In this document: piece after piece, positions 24,421 to 36,639 of the stretch | Numbering within the stretch: the stretch's first letter is position 1 | How the letters are laid out: each line of letters begins with the position of its first letter | NCBI RefSeq assembly: GCF_019578655.1 | Contig: NC_063259.1 | Coordinates: forward strand, 14,350,489-14,414,488 | Reading direction: 5' to 3' | DNA: 64,000 bases | Origin: Ricinus communis | Taxonomy: Eukaryota; Streptophyta; Magnoliopsida; Malpighiales; Euphorbiaceae | Notes under the pieces: model-generated | Told to the model about the DNA's origin: nothing | Seen by the model: only the letters and a program-made list of their open reading frames with translations | Database searches by the model: none | Translations under genes and position numbers: made by a program

Positions 24421-25816
24421 GAAGTGTAGGGTCAATGAGTAGCTTTGAGCATGAAAAAGGTAAGAAAGAGCGTTTTAACTATGATTTATAATTTAATATT
24501 GGATAGTAAAGATTTAAGGGGTTTTTCTTTTTCCTATCTGTCAGAAAACAAATTCTTTACGGATTTATTGTTTCATTTCCCAATTTGGTATTGTATAAAA
24601 TAATAGATGCTTGATTTTATAAGCAATTAATTTAATTAAGAGGTATAACATTTAAGAAAATTTTCTTAACTATATTAAATGTGCGTATATACACCATAAT
24701 AAATAAATAAATAATAATAATATATGAGTATTTTACATTTTAACATTGGATGATTGACACATTTTTTATTATATAAAACTAATAAATGAATGTCAATTAA
24801 TTATTTCTGTTAGAAAAAAAAGTCAATCAATTATCAATTTGATGGATAGATAAAATATATATCCAGATCATGTATCAATTTTTTAATATTCAGTCTCGGA
24901 AGACTATAATGTCTTTTACTCGATTCACATACATTATTTTATAGTACTTTTCCATATCATGATATTTTTAATAAAAGTAAAATTTCGGTATTGGATTAAC
25001 GGACACCAAAACTTTACTAAAAGAATAAAATCAATTTAATTTATTAATTATAAATTTTTTTTAAAAAAATCACCTTTTAAATTTTAAACAGGAAAAGTTT
25101 ATACTTTCTAAATTTAATTAGGAAGAAAAAATTAAATAGCATAGAATTTTACTAGAGTATGGCACTCTACTATTAGAAGTCTATTTTCAATTATAGAAAC
25201 TAATCGGTATTATTTTAAATAATTTATCAGTATCTAATTTAGATTGTCAATAAATTCATATGTAAATTTTAATTATTTATACAAGTTAAAATTATATAGG
25301 TAAATCTCACAGTTATCAAATACTATTGATTAAAGTCTAAAAATTGATAAAAAAATTTAATAAATAAAAATAATTTCTTTAGTTGATAAATAACTAAGTA
25401 TTATATATAGTTGACTAATCCAGTATTTAGTTATATTAATAAATTATTAAAATTAAAATAAAATAATTTTTATAAATTTATATAATTCTATAGAATCATG
25501 ATACATTAAAACAACTTTTACAATTTAATTCTATTACAAAATTTTTAAATCTCTTTAAATTTAATTTTGACTCGCCATTGTGGACATTGATGGCAAAAGA
25601 GTTGGTATGGAGTTACTAGATCATATATACAATGAATCGCACTTGTTAAATTTTCAAGTGCAATGTAATTTGAAGCAATCAATGAGTTATGGAATTAGGT
25701 TCACCCATAAAGTAATGTGATTATGTCAAGATATTGATAGTTTGGGTAATTGAACTTATGTAGGTTAGTACTTGCTCCCTTCACTATAAATATTCTATTA
25801 TTTTCAATCTTTTTTT

Positions 25817-25917
25817 CACCTGATTCGATATTTAATATTTTTATAAAATTATTTATTAATTTAAAAATATTTAATTAATAAATAGTTTTATAAAAATATT
25901 ATATGTCAAATCAGGTG
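25817..25917. repeat. Near-perfect foldback hairpin, about 100 bp
   Basis: CACCTGATTCGATATTTAAT at the left pairs with the reverse complement of the right end, which reads CACCTGATTTGACATATAAT. The arms stay complementary (TTTTTATAAAA..ATTTATTA) almost to the centre near 25867, with only a short loop. TATTATTT-type words flank both sides. It could be a tiny MITE or a transcribed hairpin. Confidence 0.75.
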
Positions 25918-26099
25918 GACTAAATAATAATACTTTTTAAGTGTTGTTTAAGGTTTTTTATAAAGATTAAGGAACATATTAAATAGTATCAATTATAGTG
26001 AGAAATAACTAATTAAATATAACTAAAATATCACACTTAGATGTCTAATTAAATAGAACTAAAAATTCAAGGTAAACAAAGTTTAACAAAAAGGCGATC

Positions 26100-27330
26100 A
26101 TGTATATTGATTTGTCTTTTTTAGTATTCACAAGTGCACGAACTATTCCTATAGTAAGGGTAAGTTCACCACGAGGTCAATCTCTCAAGGAACTATAAGG
26201 CCACTTATTATAAAGACTAATTATCAACACAAAACAATAAAAGTAAATCTAAACATTCTAAATCAGTATGTTGAGAGGGTAATATCCATAAAGTAAAGTA
26301 ACTAAACAACAAATAAATATGCAATGTAAATGCAAATGCTTATGATCTAAAACTATATGCTAAAAACAGTATTTAGTCTAGCCATTTACTTAGTAATCTC
26401 CTTGTTTTACTTTAAGTCTAGATCTAATAAATGAGATGGTGATGTGCATTTTTTCCTAAATCACTCAAGCTAATGATGCAATCTATGTTTCTTATACCAA
26501 CATAAATTAAAGTAAAGAGGATATTTCTAATACTTTTAAACCTAAAGATTTTCATAATAATTACTATTGCTAAACCAATATGATGGTTAACTAACAATAA
26601 TAACTGAAACTAATAAAGATATGAAAGTAAAGAAATCATTCATTAAATAAATAAATAACAAGGTTCATACAAAAGTAAAAAGACTAAACTAAACACTTAT
26701 GAAAACTAGCCTAACATATTTAACCCAATGATCATGATATTAAATAGAAAGATATAAAAAAATAAAAACTCCCTCTAGATCAAGAATTTCTTCAAGTAGG
26801 AAGAAGATTGGTCCTCAGTCTCCATTTCTTGAAAAGCTCCTTAGATCATAAAAAGAGTAATGAAAACTAAAACTAAATGTTTATGAAGAACTGTAGAGAA
26901 TTATGGAGAGAATAATGGTAGCAGGTGTAGAGAGCAGGTAGGAGAAAACTCTCCTCCTCTTCCTTCTTCCTTGAATTAGGTTTTGCAGAGATTTATATAG
27001 AGAAGAGTCATCCTCTATATAAATCTCCATAAAAATAAGTATACTAATATAAGTTTATATAATAGATAAGACTTTAGGTATCTTAATCTCCATCAAATAC
27101 TATCCCATAAATAACTCTTAATATAAAAATCCTAATAATTATACAAAATGACTAAAATGTCCCTCGGGCCTTGTAATTAGTAGTCCATTCGTCTTAATCT
27201 TGGATCTTGATACGAACATGTCCCATTAAACTTCTTTTAGCTCCATATTTTCCTTTTTTTGCTAATATTCCTGAAAATAGACAATTAAACTTAAGTGAGG
27301 TAAAAACGCATATTTTCACCATATTATATA
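26100..27330. mobile_element. Decayed LTR-like repeat (approximate)
   Basis: The stretch opens with an AGTGCACGAACTATTCC and ACGAGGTCAATCTCTCAAGG-like context, and closes with GTCCCTCGGGCC, CTGAAAATAGACAATTAAAC and GGTAAAAACGC. This resembles non-coding sequence found in plant LTR elements. No frames for gag or pol, no TSD and no matching partner LTR were found, so ends and family are uncertain. Confidence 0.4.
26988..27027. repeat. Perfect 15 bp inverted repeat, 10 bp loop
   Basis: GAGATTTATATAGAG (26988-27002) and CTCTATATAAATCTC (27013-27027) are exact reverse complements. Confidence 0.95.
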
Positions 27331-27539
27331 TAGAAATATATCATTAAAATTTTAAAATACCCTTAAATATCTATACATAATATGGACCAATCACATATAT
27401 ATTAAGCATAAGATGGTCTACCGGAGTACAGAATTTGAACTTCAAACTTTTAACTATAGAACTTTACTGAAATTAAAATATAGAATTTTAATGAATAAAA
27501 TTCATGAAATCAAAAAATAAAATCAGATAAACTAATCAT

Positions 27540-27800
27540 AAAATTTAACCTAAACTCAATAAGTTAATCCGAAATCCAATTTAAAATTCGAGAAAATCCG
27601 AACTAGATTTTGTTTGAACCTAACTCAAATGAACATGTAATGATCCAGATTAAAAAAAAAAAATCAAGGTTAGAAAGACTCGAATTCAGACCACCTGAAA
27701 CAATCCAACCTGAACCCAAAAGTAGTAAGAACCCGACAACATTCGAACATGAAATTACCTGAATTTGAAAAAACCCAAACTCGAAATGGTCAAATCCGAA
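27540..27800. repeat. CCGAAC-rich dispersed repeat, second copy
   Basis: It is rich in AATCCGAA, CCTGAACCC and ACCCGACAA words like the stretch at 3890-4160, in an AT-rich setting. It is interrupted by an A-run near 27650-27662. Confidence 0.5.
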
Positions 27801-28439
27801 ACTCAAATCAATATACATGTATATTGTTAGATTATAAAGTTAGATGTGTGTTTTGATAAATTATAAAGTTAAGGTTTTTTGGTTAGATATTAAGTAACAT
27901 TTTATATTATTAAATAGCTAATAGACCCAAAAATAGAAACAAACTAACACCACAAATTTAAAACCATTACAAAATAGATGAATCAATTTATTATAAATTA
28001 TTTCTTTATCATGTCTTTTCTTTTAATTTTATATTAAATTAATATTAAAAATTTATTATTATATTTTTGTTTCAATTTTTATAGCTGCTTTATTTTATAT
28101 TTCTTTTTTATTACAATATTAAGTTTAATTTCTTAGAATATTTTTATAAGAAATACTATATACATTAAGATAATAAAAACATTAATCAACATAATTAAGA
28201 GTACACATAAAAAAAAGTAATTTTATGTTTTTAAAAGAGTAAAAATATTCTTAACCTTTTCCTCAAAACATCAATATTATAATTTAAATTTATAAAATGA
28301 CTTATAAGTTTATATATTATAAATTGTAGATTCATATTATAACCTAGAAAAATAATAAACTCAAAAATATATTCATACGTTAAGAACATATTCATTAGTA
28401 AACATCTATTAATAGACTTGACACTAATAATGAACCTGA

Positions 28440-29575
28440 AGTTTATAATCAATGATCCTAACACTAATACTAGATGAATATATACTTTATAAGTAATAAA
28501 TAATATATTCATATATTAAGAATAAGTTTATAAGTAAAAGTTAATGAATATACACTTTATATTTAATGAACCTTACATTAATAACAGAAGAATCTAAAAT
28601 TTATGTTTAATAAATCTGACACTCATGATAAGTGAATGTATACTTTATAAGTGATGAATCTAAAGTTCATGTTTAATAAATCTGATACTAATAATAAATG
28701 AATATACACTTTATATGTAATGAATATATCATCTGTGCATAAAATAAATCAATATTCATAGGTTAAAAATAATATGTTCATTATCTATAAACTATAAGTT
28801 TATCAAATGTACATTTGATGTTCATTTAGTATAATGCACATATTAATATCTATAGAAGAGTCATTTAGTCTCGATTAGCTATTTATTTCCTATAATTAAG
28901 CTTACTAATTTTTTCTTTAATCTAAATAAAATATTAAACACATTAACTATTATGAATATATACTTTATAACTAATAAATCTAAAGTCCATGTTTAATAAA
29001 CTTAACACTAATAATAAATAAATTTACACTTTATAAGTAATGAATATATCGTTTGAGTATAAAATAAATCAGTATTCATAGGTTAAAAAACAACAAGTTC
29101 ATTATCTATAAACTACAAGTTCATCAAATATACACTTAAGATTCATTTAATACAGTACACATATTAATATTTATAGAAGAGTCATTTAATCTCAATTAGC
29201 TATTTATTTCCTGTAATTAAGCTTATTATATACTTTCTTAATCTAAATAAAATACTAAAAAAATATTAATTAGTATGAATATATATTTTATAAATGATGA
29301 TTTAAAGTTCATGTTTAATAATAAATGAATACATACTTTATAAGTAATAAACATACCGTCTATGCATAAAACAAATCAGTATTCATAAGTTAAAAATATC
29401 AAATTCATTATATATAAACTGCAAGTTCATCAAATGTACACTTGAAGTTCATTTAATATAGTACACACATTAATAATTATAAAAGAGTCATTTAATCTCA
29501 ATTAGCTATTTGTTTCCTATCATTAAGCTTATTAAGTATTTTTTTTAATTTAAATGAAATACTAAAAAACTATTA
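28440..29575. repeat. Tandem array, three units of about 306-321 bp plus shorter sub-repeats
   Basis: The landmark GAGTCATTTA(G/A)TCTC(G/A)ATTAGC recurs with its TCATTT at 28861, 29182 and 29488, giving periods of 321 and 306. Each unit also contains AAATCA(A/G)TATTCATA, TTCATTATCTATAAACT and TTAAGCTTA in the same order. In front (28440-28740) there are shorter repeats of a GAATATAC-ACTTTATA type. Units differ by point changes and small gaps. Non-coding. Confidence 0.85.
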
Positions 29576-30121
29576 ATTAGTATGGAATGAAGGGAATAAC
29601 TATTAATAAAATTTTAAATAAAAAATTATTAATATTAACAAAAAATAAAATTATATTTAAAATTTAAAATTTAATAAAATTATTAAGTTACTAAATATCA
29701 AATATAAATATCATATTTTAAATTTTATAATTAATGAGTTTGTAATATGATTGTTTTATTATTTAAAAAATTATATATAATTAAAGAAATAATCAAATAA
29801 AACTCTGAAAAATAGAAATTATGTAGGTATAAAATGATTTAGGTTTGCAACAACATGTGAGTCCGGTCCATAATATAATTTACCCTTAAGAAAATATCAG
29901 TCACGATATAATTTACCAATGCAATCGATGTTGCTTAACCTTGACAGTAAGTACTATAGAAGCACACGTGGCAAGATCAAGTAGGGTTTATCGCTGGTAA
30001 TCACAACACACACAGAGGTAAAGAAAGAGAGCGAGAGAAAGAGAGATAGAGAGAGAGAGGAAGAAAAAAAGAAAAGGAAAAGGAAAAAGAAAAAGAGGTT
30101 TTTGTTTTAGGGATCTGAAAA

Positions 30122-32143
30122 ATGGCACTGGGTGCGACGGCGATAGGAGCGCTGTTTGGACTGGGCACTCAGATGTACTCAAATGCCCTCCGCAAACTAC
30201 CTTATATGCGCCGTATGTTCGTTAATTTAAATAATTCATTTCAATTTTTTCAAATTTTTTGTTATATTTCTGTAAAAATTGAAGGTATGGAAATGCAGAT
30301 CCATGGGAACATGTGATTGGAATGGGATTAGGAGCAGTGTTCGTGAATCAGTTGGTGAAATGGGACGCTCAGCTGCAGCAAGACCTAGATAAGATGCTTG
30401 ACAAAGCCAAGGCTGCCAATGAGCGTCGTTATTTTGGTACTTTTTTTTTCTTTTAAATTTTCTATTGATTCCTTTCAATTTTATTCATTTCAGCTATTAC
30501 TTGGAAAAGATTAATTTTATTGTCATAGATATTAGAATTTCTTAGGGTTAGGGTTAGCGTTAGGATTAGGGCTAATTTGTTAAGCAGAGCGTTGGAACTT
30601 GCTAGTTAGTGCAAAAATGACATCGTAAAGAATTCCGGTCCCCTGTTGAGCCCTTTGAGCTTACTGCTTTTTCCCATACTTCTGCTTCCTATGCATTAAA
30701 AAAGATTTATTTTAGATTTTTGGTTTGTGATTTGCTTTTGTTTGTTAGGTTTGGATTTAGGTTTTGCCTTATTACAACTTGAGACTCAAATTGTAGAATG
30801 CTGCGGGGAATCCTAAATAGAACCGCAGATGCTTTCATTTGAAACAAAGAAAATAGGTGTTAAACCCTGCAAAGTGGCTTACTTTTGGGACGAAGAAAGA
30901 AAATGTTTTGGACTTCTTATTTGTATAAATTTCCTTATTTCTCTATTGTCCATATCATATTCATGACTACCTTAATATCCAAAACACAACAATGCTCCTT
31001 CCATCTGGAAATTAGTGGTGTATTTTCTATATCTAGTTATCCCAAAATCTGTGTCAGTCATAAGGTCAAGGTTTAACCCTTTTACCCTCTTTTCAATATA
31101 TGTAACATAGTAATGCTACCTTTAAGGCAAGACTGTCTGGCTTTCTCTTTATTTTGATTGAGGGATTACCTTGCAAAGTTAAGAATAAATTAAGACATTG
31201 TCTCTTTAACAATATTGTGCATTTATTAAGCTTGACATTTATTTCGATACGGAGGGAGCTTATATATTCTCTAACTTAACCAGTTATTTAATAAACTTAA
31301 TGCTTGGATGTTCATTTCCTCATCTATGTTCTTTGGCATGGAAGATATTATTGATAGTACATATTGACCTCCTTTTACTTTACTGTTAAACTGGTCTACC
31401 CTCTACAACATGGGTTGACTCAGCGTCATTTTATGTGAATGCCTAAAGAGAAGGCTTTGGTTGACATTTCGATTCTGGCATCCAGCTGATACTGATATTG
31501 ATATTAGTTTTCTTTTTAAATCAAAATGTTTGGGGCTTCATGCTAATATTAGTTACAACAGGATTTGTATTAGTATTCTAAATTTTAGTTTAGCCATGCA
31601 GCTCTATGTTACTCCAATAGTTAGAACTTTAAGAAGTGAAAGAAGCTAAAGGAGTTGACAACCCTCTAAGATTTACGTGTATGATGGTTTTAAGAGAAGA
31701 GTTTGATATGTTCGTGTTTTAAAAAGGTATTAGCTTGATTTGAGTATTTTGCACATTTATATGTTATAATCCATAGGCATTAGGTTCGGTATCTGTTAGG
31801 GTCAGAATTCACAAGCAAGATAAGGCTATCTTCAATATCTCCCATTCTCAATTCTAGATTATTTGTGTTTGTTGTATTTCTTTTTTTTTTTTTTTTGTGT
31901 TTGATTCCTTGTCTTTTCTAGTTATCCCTTTTTCCTTGTTTTCCTGTTTGCTTTTTTGGTTGACAGTGTGAGCTGACTTATAGTGTGTAGTTATGTATTA
32001 CTTTTTATTTTACTTTCTTTTGTATTGCTATGCATCCTCCTGACAGGAAAAGGTCAAACATAATGTGTAGTTTTTTGTTGATGCATAAGTCTACTTTTCA
32101 TATTTAACTTTTAATTTCCTTTGCAGATGAAGACGATAATTAG
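30122..32143 (+). CDS. Conserved small protein, 81 aa, probable membrane-associated (mitochondrial-type?)
   Basis: Three exons: 30122-30212, 30299-30436, 32127-32143, all GT-AG and in phase; the last exon carries only the DEDDN end and TAG. The 81-residue product begins MALGATAIGALFGLGTQMYS, continues NALRKLPYMRHPWEHVIGMG, has a second hydrophobic stretch LGAVFVNQLV, and ends in a charged helix DLDKMLDKAKAANERR and an acidic tail. Short Gly-rich hydrophobic segments plus a charged C-terminal helix resemble small accessory subunits of mitochondrial inner-membrane complexes, but I cannot name the family, and the location is inference. Splice sites and clean coding text between them make the gene itself solid. 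Intron 2 is 1690 bp and holds a MITE-like element and telomere-like repeats. Confidence 0.82.
30541..30575. repeat. Telomere-like short repeats in intron 2
   Basis: TTAGGGTTAGGGTTAGCGTTAGGATTAGGGCTAA-type text: five degenerate TTAGGG-like units, of the interstitial telobox kind. They are too few and diverged to be telomeric. Confidence 0.7.
30993..31259. mobile_element. MITE-like element in intron 2 (imperfect terminal inverted repeats)
   Basis: Left GCTCCTTCCATCTGGAAAT matches the reverse complement of the right end, GCTCCCTCCGTATCGAAAT, at most positions; CTCCCTCCGT is a familiar start of plant Tc1/Mariner-type MITEs. About 265 bp. A TA target duplication is not evident, so the ends may be off by a few bases. 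Confidence 0.55.
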
Positions 32144-32771
32144 CGCCATTGGTTGACAGACTTTGGCATCTTCTCATGTTTCCAGATAAATTTGGCCTCT
32201 GAGTAGTATTTATCATGGGCTGTGTACATTTGATTGGTTTTTTGTTGTCTGTTTCTCTGCTTGTAAGATTGTTAGAGCTTGCCGACACAATTGGGTGAAG
32301 TTGCATCTCAGAAAATAATTTGAAGCAATTGCAAATTTTCTTTGCTGCAAAACCCAGTTTTACCAGAATCGTGCTTTGCGCTGAATTTTTTTTAGGGGTT
32401 GGTTCTGGAGCACATTTAAAAACCAGGCCATTTTGGGACCTATGTTCATGATTATCAAAACGCTGGTGCAGTGGAATTCGGTAAATGATTGAAAATTTTC
32501 TTACTTTAGAAAAGTGTGTTTATGAGATAATCTTATGAAACATACTGATGCAACGGTCCTGTACAATGCATGAAATAGGTGGCGCAATATGATGGTCCAA
32601 TAAATAGAATAATTTTTTCACTCTGCTTGAAAGAGTAGAATACATGAAAATGGTGCAATAATTAAAATAACAGCCGGAAGTTAGCATAAGATTTACAAAA
32701 GGAAAAGTGATGCTCCCTTTTATTTTGCATTGTACAGGAAAAGTGATTCACCCCTTAAAAATGACAAGTCA
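32144..32771. other. Spacer with two convergent 3' UTRs
   Basis: It lies between the stop of the small-protein gene (plus) and the stop of the GSO-type receptor (minus). No frames or repeats of note. It should contain both 3' UTRs. Confidence 0.5.
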
Positions 32772-35700
32772 TTAATATTTCTTAGGGTCAAGGTTCATCT
32801 CCTCGGAATCCACCATCCTGTTGTGAAACAAATGTAAGAGAAGATCACAGGCTTGACGGGATGAGGGCCTTTCTGGTGGGCTGGTTTTGGTGCACTGGAG
32901 TGCAATTTCAAGTACCTGATATGCTGCAGATTCTTCACCAGGCAATAGCGGTCTCAGTTCAGGATCTATTAACTCTTCATGTCCAGATCCTTGCATTTCA
33001 ATATGCTTCTCTACCCATCTTACCATGTCCATATTAACACCGAAAAATGCATCAGTTGGCATTTTTCCGGTTACGAGTTCCATCAGCACTATTCCCATGC
33101 TATAAACATCGCTTTTCTCTGTTGCCTTAAATGAGTATGCATACTCTGCCGGAAAAGAAAAAAAGATGCACCAAATGTTAGTTATCAGGATGTGAACTGA
33201 ACTCAACAAGGACGTTCAAACCAGAAACATTTATATTACCTGGGGCAATGTAGCCATAAGAGCCGGCAAACCATGAATTCGATTCGGTGTTGGATTCGAA
33301 GTCCTCCACCATTGCCTTGGCGAGTCCAAAATCCCCCAGATGTGCCTCCATATTGGAATCCAGTAACACATTGCTTGATTTGATATCTCTATGGATTAGC
33401 ATTGGCACACAATCATGGTGGAGGTACTCCACTCCCTGAGCTAATCCCACAGCTATTTTTAACCTTGCTTCCCATTCCAAGCTCTTCTTCATTTTGCTGT
33501 TTACTGGTTTTTGATGCAGCCAATCCCACACACTTCCATTCTCCATATACTCATAAATCAACAGATTGGAACCTGCTCCTCTGTTGGTACAGTATCCCAG
33601 CAACTTAACCAGATGCCTGTGCCTGATCCTCCCAAGTGTCTTCACTTCCCTTGTGAAGCTTTTGTTGAGCAGATAATCATCTTTCCATAGAATCCTTTTA
33701 ACTGCTACTGTTTCTCCTGTGTGCAGTTCAGCTCTGTAGATTGTTCCAGACCCTCCTGAGCCGATGATGAACGCATCGCTTAAATTGTCCGTGGCTTTCA
33801 TGATGTCTTCCCATCTGAAATCCTTCTTGGCAACACCATTCTGGAACAGCGGCTTGCGCTGTGCTTTGGAAGAACTGGAAGAGTAAATCAAGTTCAGTTC
33901 ATTTTCTCTTTTAAGAGCTTCTCGCTTGTGTTTGAGGAAGAGAGCAAGCACAGCTGCCAGAAGACTAAGTGCAACTAAGGTTGTAACTGCTGAGACTGCC
34001 ACCACCATCGATTCACTTAAACCAGACCGTTTATTTTCAGAACCATATCCATTGCAGTTATCAAGTGGGCTTCCACAGAGCTTCAGATTCCCTTCAAATG
34101 CATCAGCTGGCCAGTGCAAGAATTGCTTGCCTAATTTTCCTTGAAGATTGTTGTAGGATAAATTAAGCTTGCCCAGACTGCTCATTGACCCAACCTGAGG
34201 GGGGACTTCTCCCTCAAGTTGATTGTGTGATAGATCAAGAGCTTCAAGTTTGGACAGTGTTCCAATGGAAGATGGGATTGGACCAGTGAGATTATTGTAG
34301 CTGAGGTTCAACATGCTTTGGAGATTCTGCAGTTGTCCAAGCTCAAATGGTATTTCGCTGCTGAAACTGTTATCTGACAGCCTAAGTTCATAGAGCTTGC
34401 TTAGCTTACCAACATCATGAGGAATTGGCCCTGATAATTGGTTGCGCTCGAGGTTGAGAACATTAAGGGATTCCAACTTACCAATCTCAACAGGAAGGGT
34501 TCCATTGAGTGAATTTCTATCAAGAGAAAGCACCAGTAATTTGGAACAATTGCATAACTGTGGAGGAAGTGATCCAAGAAATTGATTAGAGGAGAGCTTC
34601 AGCTCTCCTAGTTGTGACAGCCTGCCAAGCCACAATGGTATAGGCCCAGAAAGGAGGTTGTTGTTCAGATCAATATGGGTCAATCTTTTACACAACATAA
34701 GCTCTGCTGGTATAGGACCAGTTAGCATATTGCCTGACAGGTCCAACAACGATAACTGGCGAATTTTGCCCAGTGCCCACGGGATCTTACCAGTAAATTT
34801 GTTGTTCCCTAATCTCAGCCTTTCAAGAGAAGGTGAATTCCCTAACTGTGGAGGAATCTCTTGGTCAAATGCATTGTCTGTTACATCAAAAGAAAGGAAA
34901 GAACTCGAGCTACAAAGTGCAGCAATACTGCCATTCAATCTATTCCTGGACAGATTGATTCTTGTCAGGTTTCTTAAGTTGGTAAGTGAATCAGGAATGT
35001 TACCTTCAAGAGAGTTGTTATAAAGCATCAACTGTTCCAAAGATTGGAGGAATCCAAAAGTTGCTGGAATGCCACCTGAGAGATGATTGTCTGCCAAGTC
35101 TAGAATAGTTAGTTGATGACAGTTACCCAAACTGGCAGGAATCTCACCCACAAGCTCATTTTGCCTCAAGTGAAGTAGATTCAGTCCCTTCAGCCTTCCA
35201 ATTGCAAAGGGTATCTCCCCACTAAAATGATTTCCGAAGAAGTCAACCATTTGCAGGCTTGAACAATTGACGATCTCCATAGGAATCTCCCCAGAAAACT
35301 GATTGTCATAAAGATACAATATCTCAAGGTTGCCAAGCATGCCAATCTCTTTTGGCAGGTTGCCTTGCAAATTGTTGTGATATAATGCAAGCTCCTTCAG
35401 GTTGCTGAGATTTGCTATTAGGGGAGGTATAGAACCAACCAAACTGTTGTTATGGAGATAGAGATGAGTTAGTTGAGTCATCTCAAAAATCTCATTTGGT
35501 AACGATCCATTAAGTGTGTTGTTGGACAAGTCAAGCTGTTGCAATGATGGACACTGTCTGAGTTCCTTCGGAATTGGGCCAGAAAGTTGAGTCTCTGACA
35601 GAATCAAGCTCACCAAATTAGTAGCATTTGAACATATGCTTCTTGGTATAACACCAGAAAGATTGTTGTTCGACAAAACCAAGTAAACAAGTTGATCCAT

Positions 35701-36639
35701 GTTGCCAAACTCCTCCGGAATGCTTCCTGCAAGCCTGTTCATTGACAAGTCGAGATTCTGGAGATTAGCCAGTTTGGCTAATGACCCCGGGATTGGACCT
35801 TCAATCTGATTCCCCAACAAATTCATATAAATGAGTTGAGTCATTTCACTGACTTGACTCGGAATGTACCCAGAAAGACTGTTGTTGGCCAGGTTTAGAA
35901 TTTGGAGATTTTGCAAGCGACCCAATTCACCTGGTATTGATCCATTTAGATTGTTGACAGCAGCAGTGAAGACAGTTAGGCTTGAACAGTTCCCTAGCTC
36001 TGCAGGAATGGGTCCCTCCAGCTGGTTCTGTTGCAGAATCAAATTCTCGACTCGGCCGAGTCTTCCGAGTTGGGGTGGTATTGGACCTGTGAGACTGCAT
36101 GAGGCCAGACCAAGAGTGACTAGGTGGGCAAGATTAGCAAAGGAGGCAGGGATAGGGCCAGTGAGTGCGTTATCACCGATTCTCATGACCCGGAGACTCG
36201 CGAGGGAACCGAGCTGAGTCGGAATGGAACCAGTGAGTTCGTTAGAGAACAAGAGTAAAGATTCCAATAAAGAAAGGTTTGAAAGGGTAGTTGGAATGGG
36301 ACCCGTGAGACTATTAGAAGAAAGATCAAGGTGGATTAGGTTGTGTAATCGACCCAAAAAGGGTGATACTGAACCAGATAATGACGAGTCGGACAGGTTT
36401 AGACTCACTAAATGAACTGACCCATCACCCGAGTTCAACCCACAAGTAACTCCCCTCCATGTACAAAAATTTGGATTGCTCTCATTCCAATCATGCAGAA
36501 TATTTTCTGGGTCATCGATAAATGATTTCTTTACCTCTAAAAGAACTGATAAATCATGGGTTTGACACACAACAAAACCAAAAAGAAAAGACAGTAAAAG
36601 AACAAGAAACACCGCCAGCACCTCTTTTGCCAAGGCCAT
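32772..36639 (-). CDS. GSO1: LRR receptor-like serine/threonine kinase, GSO1/GSO2 type
   Basis: Two exons, 36639-33240 and 33145-32772, with a 94 bp GT-AG intron splitting the Glu of the kinase APE motif; 1257 residues, matching the about 1250 of Arabidopsis GSO1 and GSO2. The first Met at the hydrophobic signal peptide was chosen; an in-frame ATG 33 codons upstream would put charged residues before it. Order: signal peptide (1-26), LRR N-cap with FCTWRGVTC, about thirty LRRs, transmembrane segment about 877-901, kinase with P-loop GSGGSGTIY near 958, AVKRI lysine, HRDIKSSN near 1084, DFG near 1101 and GSYGYIAPEYAYS. All catalytic motifs are present, so it should be active. In Arabidopsis these plasma-membrane receptors bind sulfated CIF peptides and TWS1 for Casparian strip and embryonic cuticle integrity. 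GSO1 versus GSO2 cannot be decided here. Confidence 0.92.

Larger units (their letters stand above)
24421..30121. other. Gene-free, repeat-rich intergenic region
   Basis: No gene is supported across 5.7 kb. It holds a hairpin (25817-25917), a decayed LTR-like stretch (26100-27330), a CCGAAC-rich repeat (27540-27800) and a tandem array (28440-29575). The last 120 bases before 30122 are GA-rich and probably belong to the leader of the next gene. Confidence 0.65.

Noticed and set aside
30541..30575. Telomere or telomere-fusion site
   Set aside because: Only about five degenerate units inside an intron of an intact gene.
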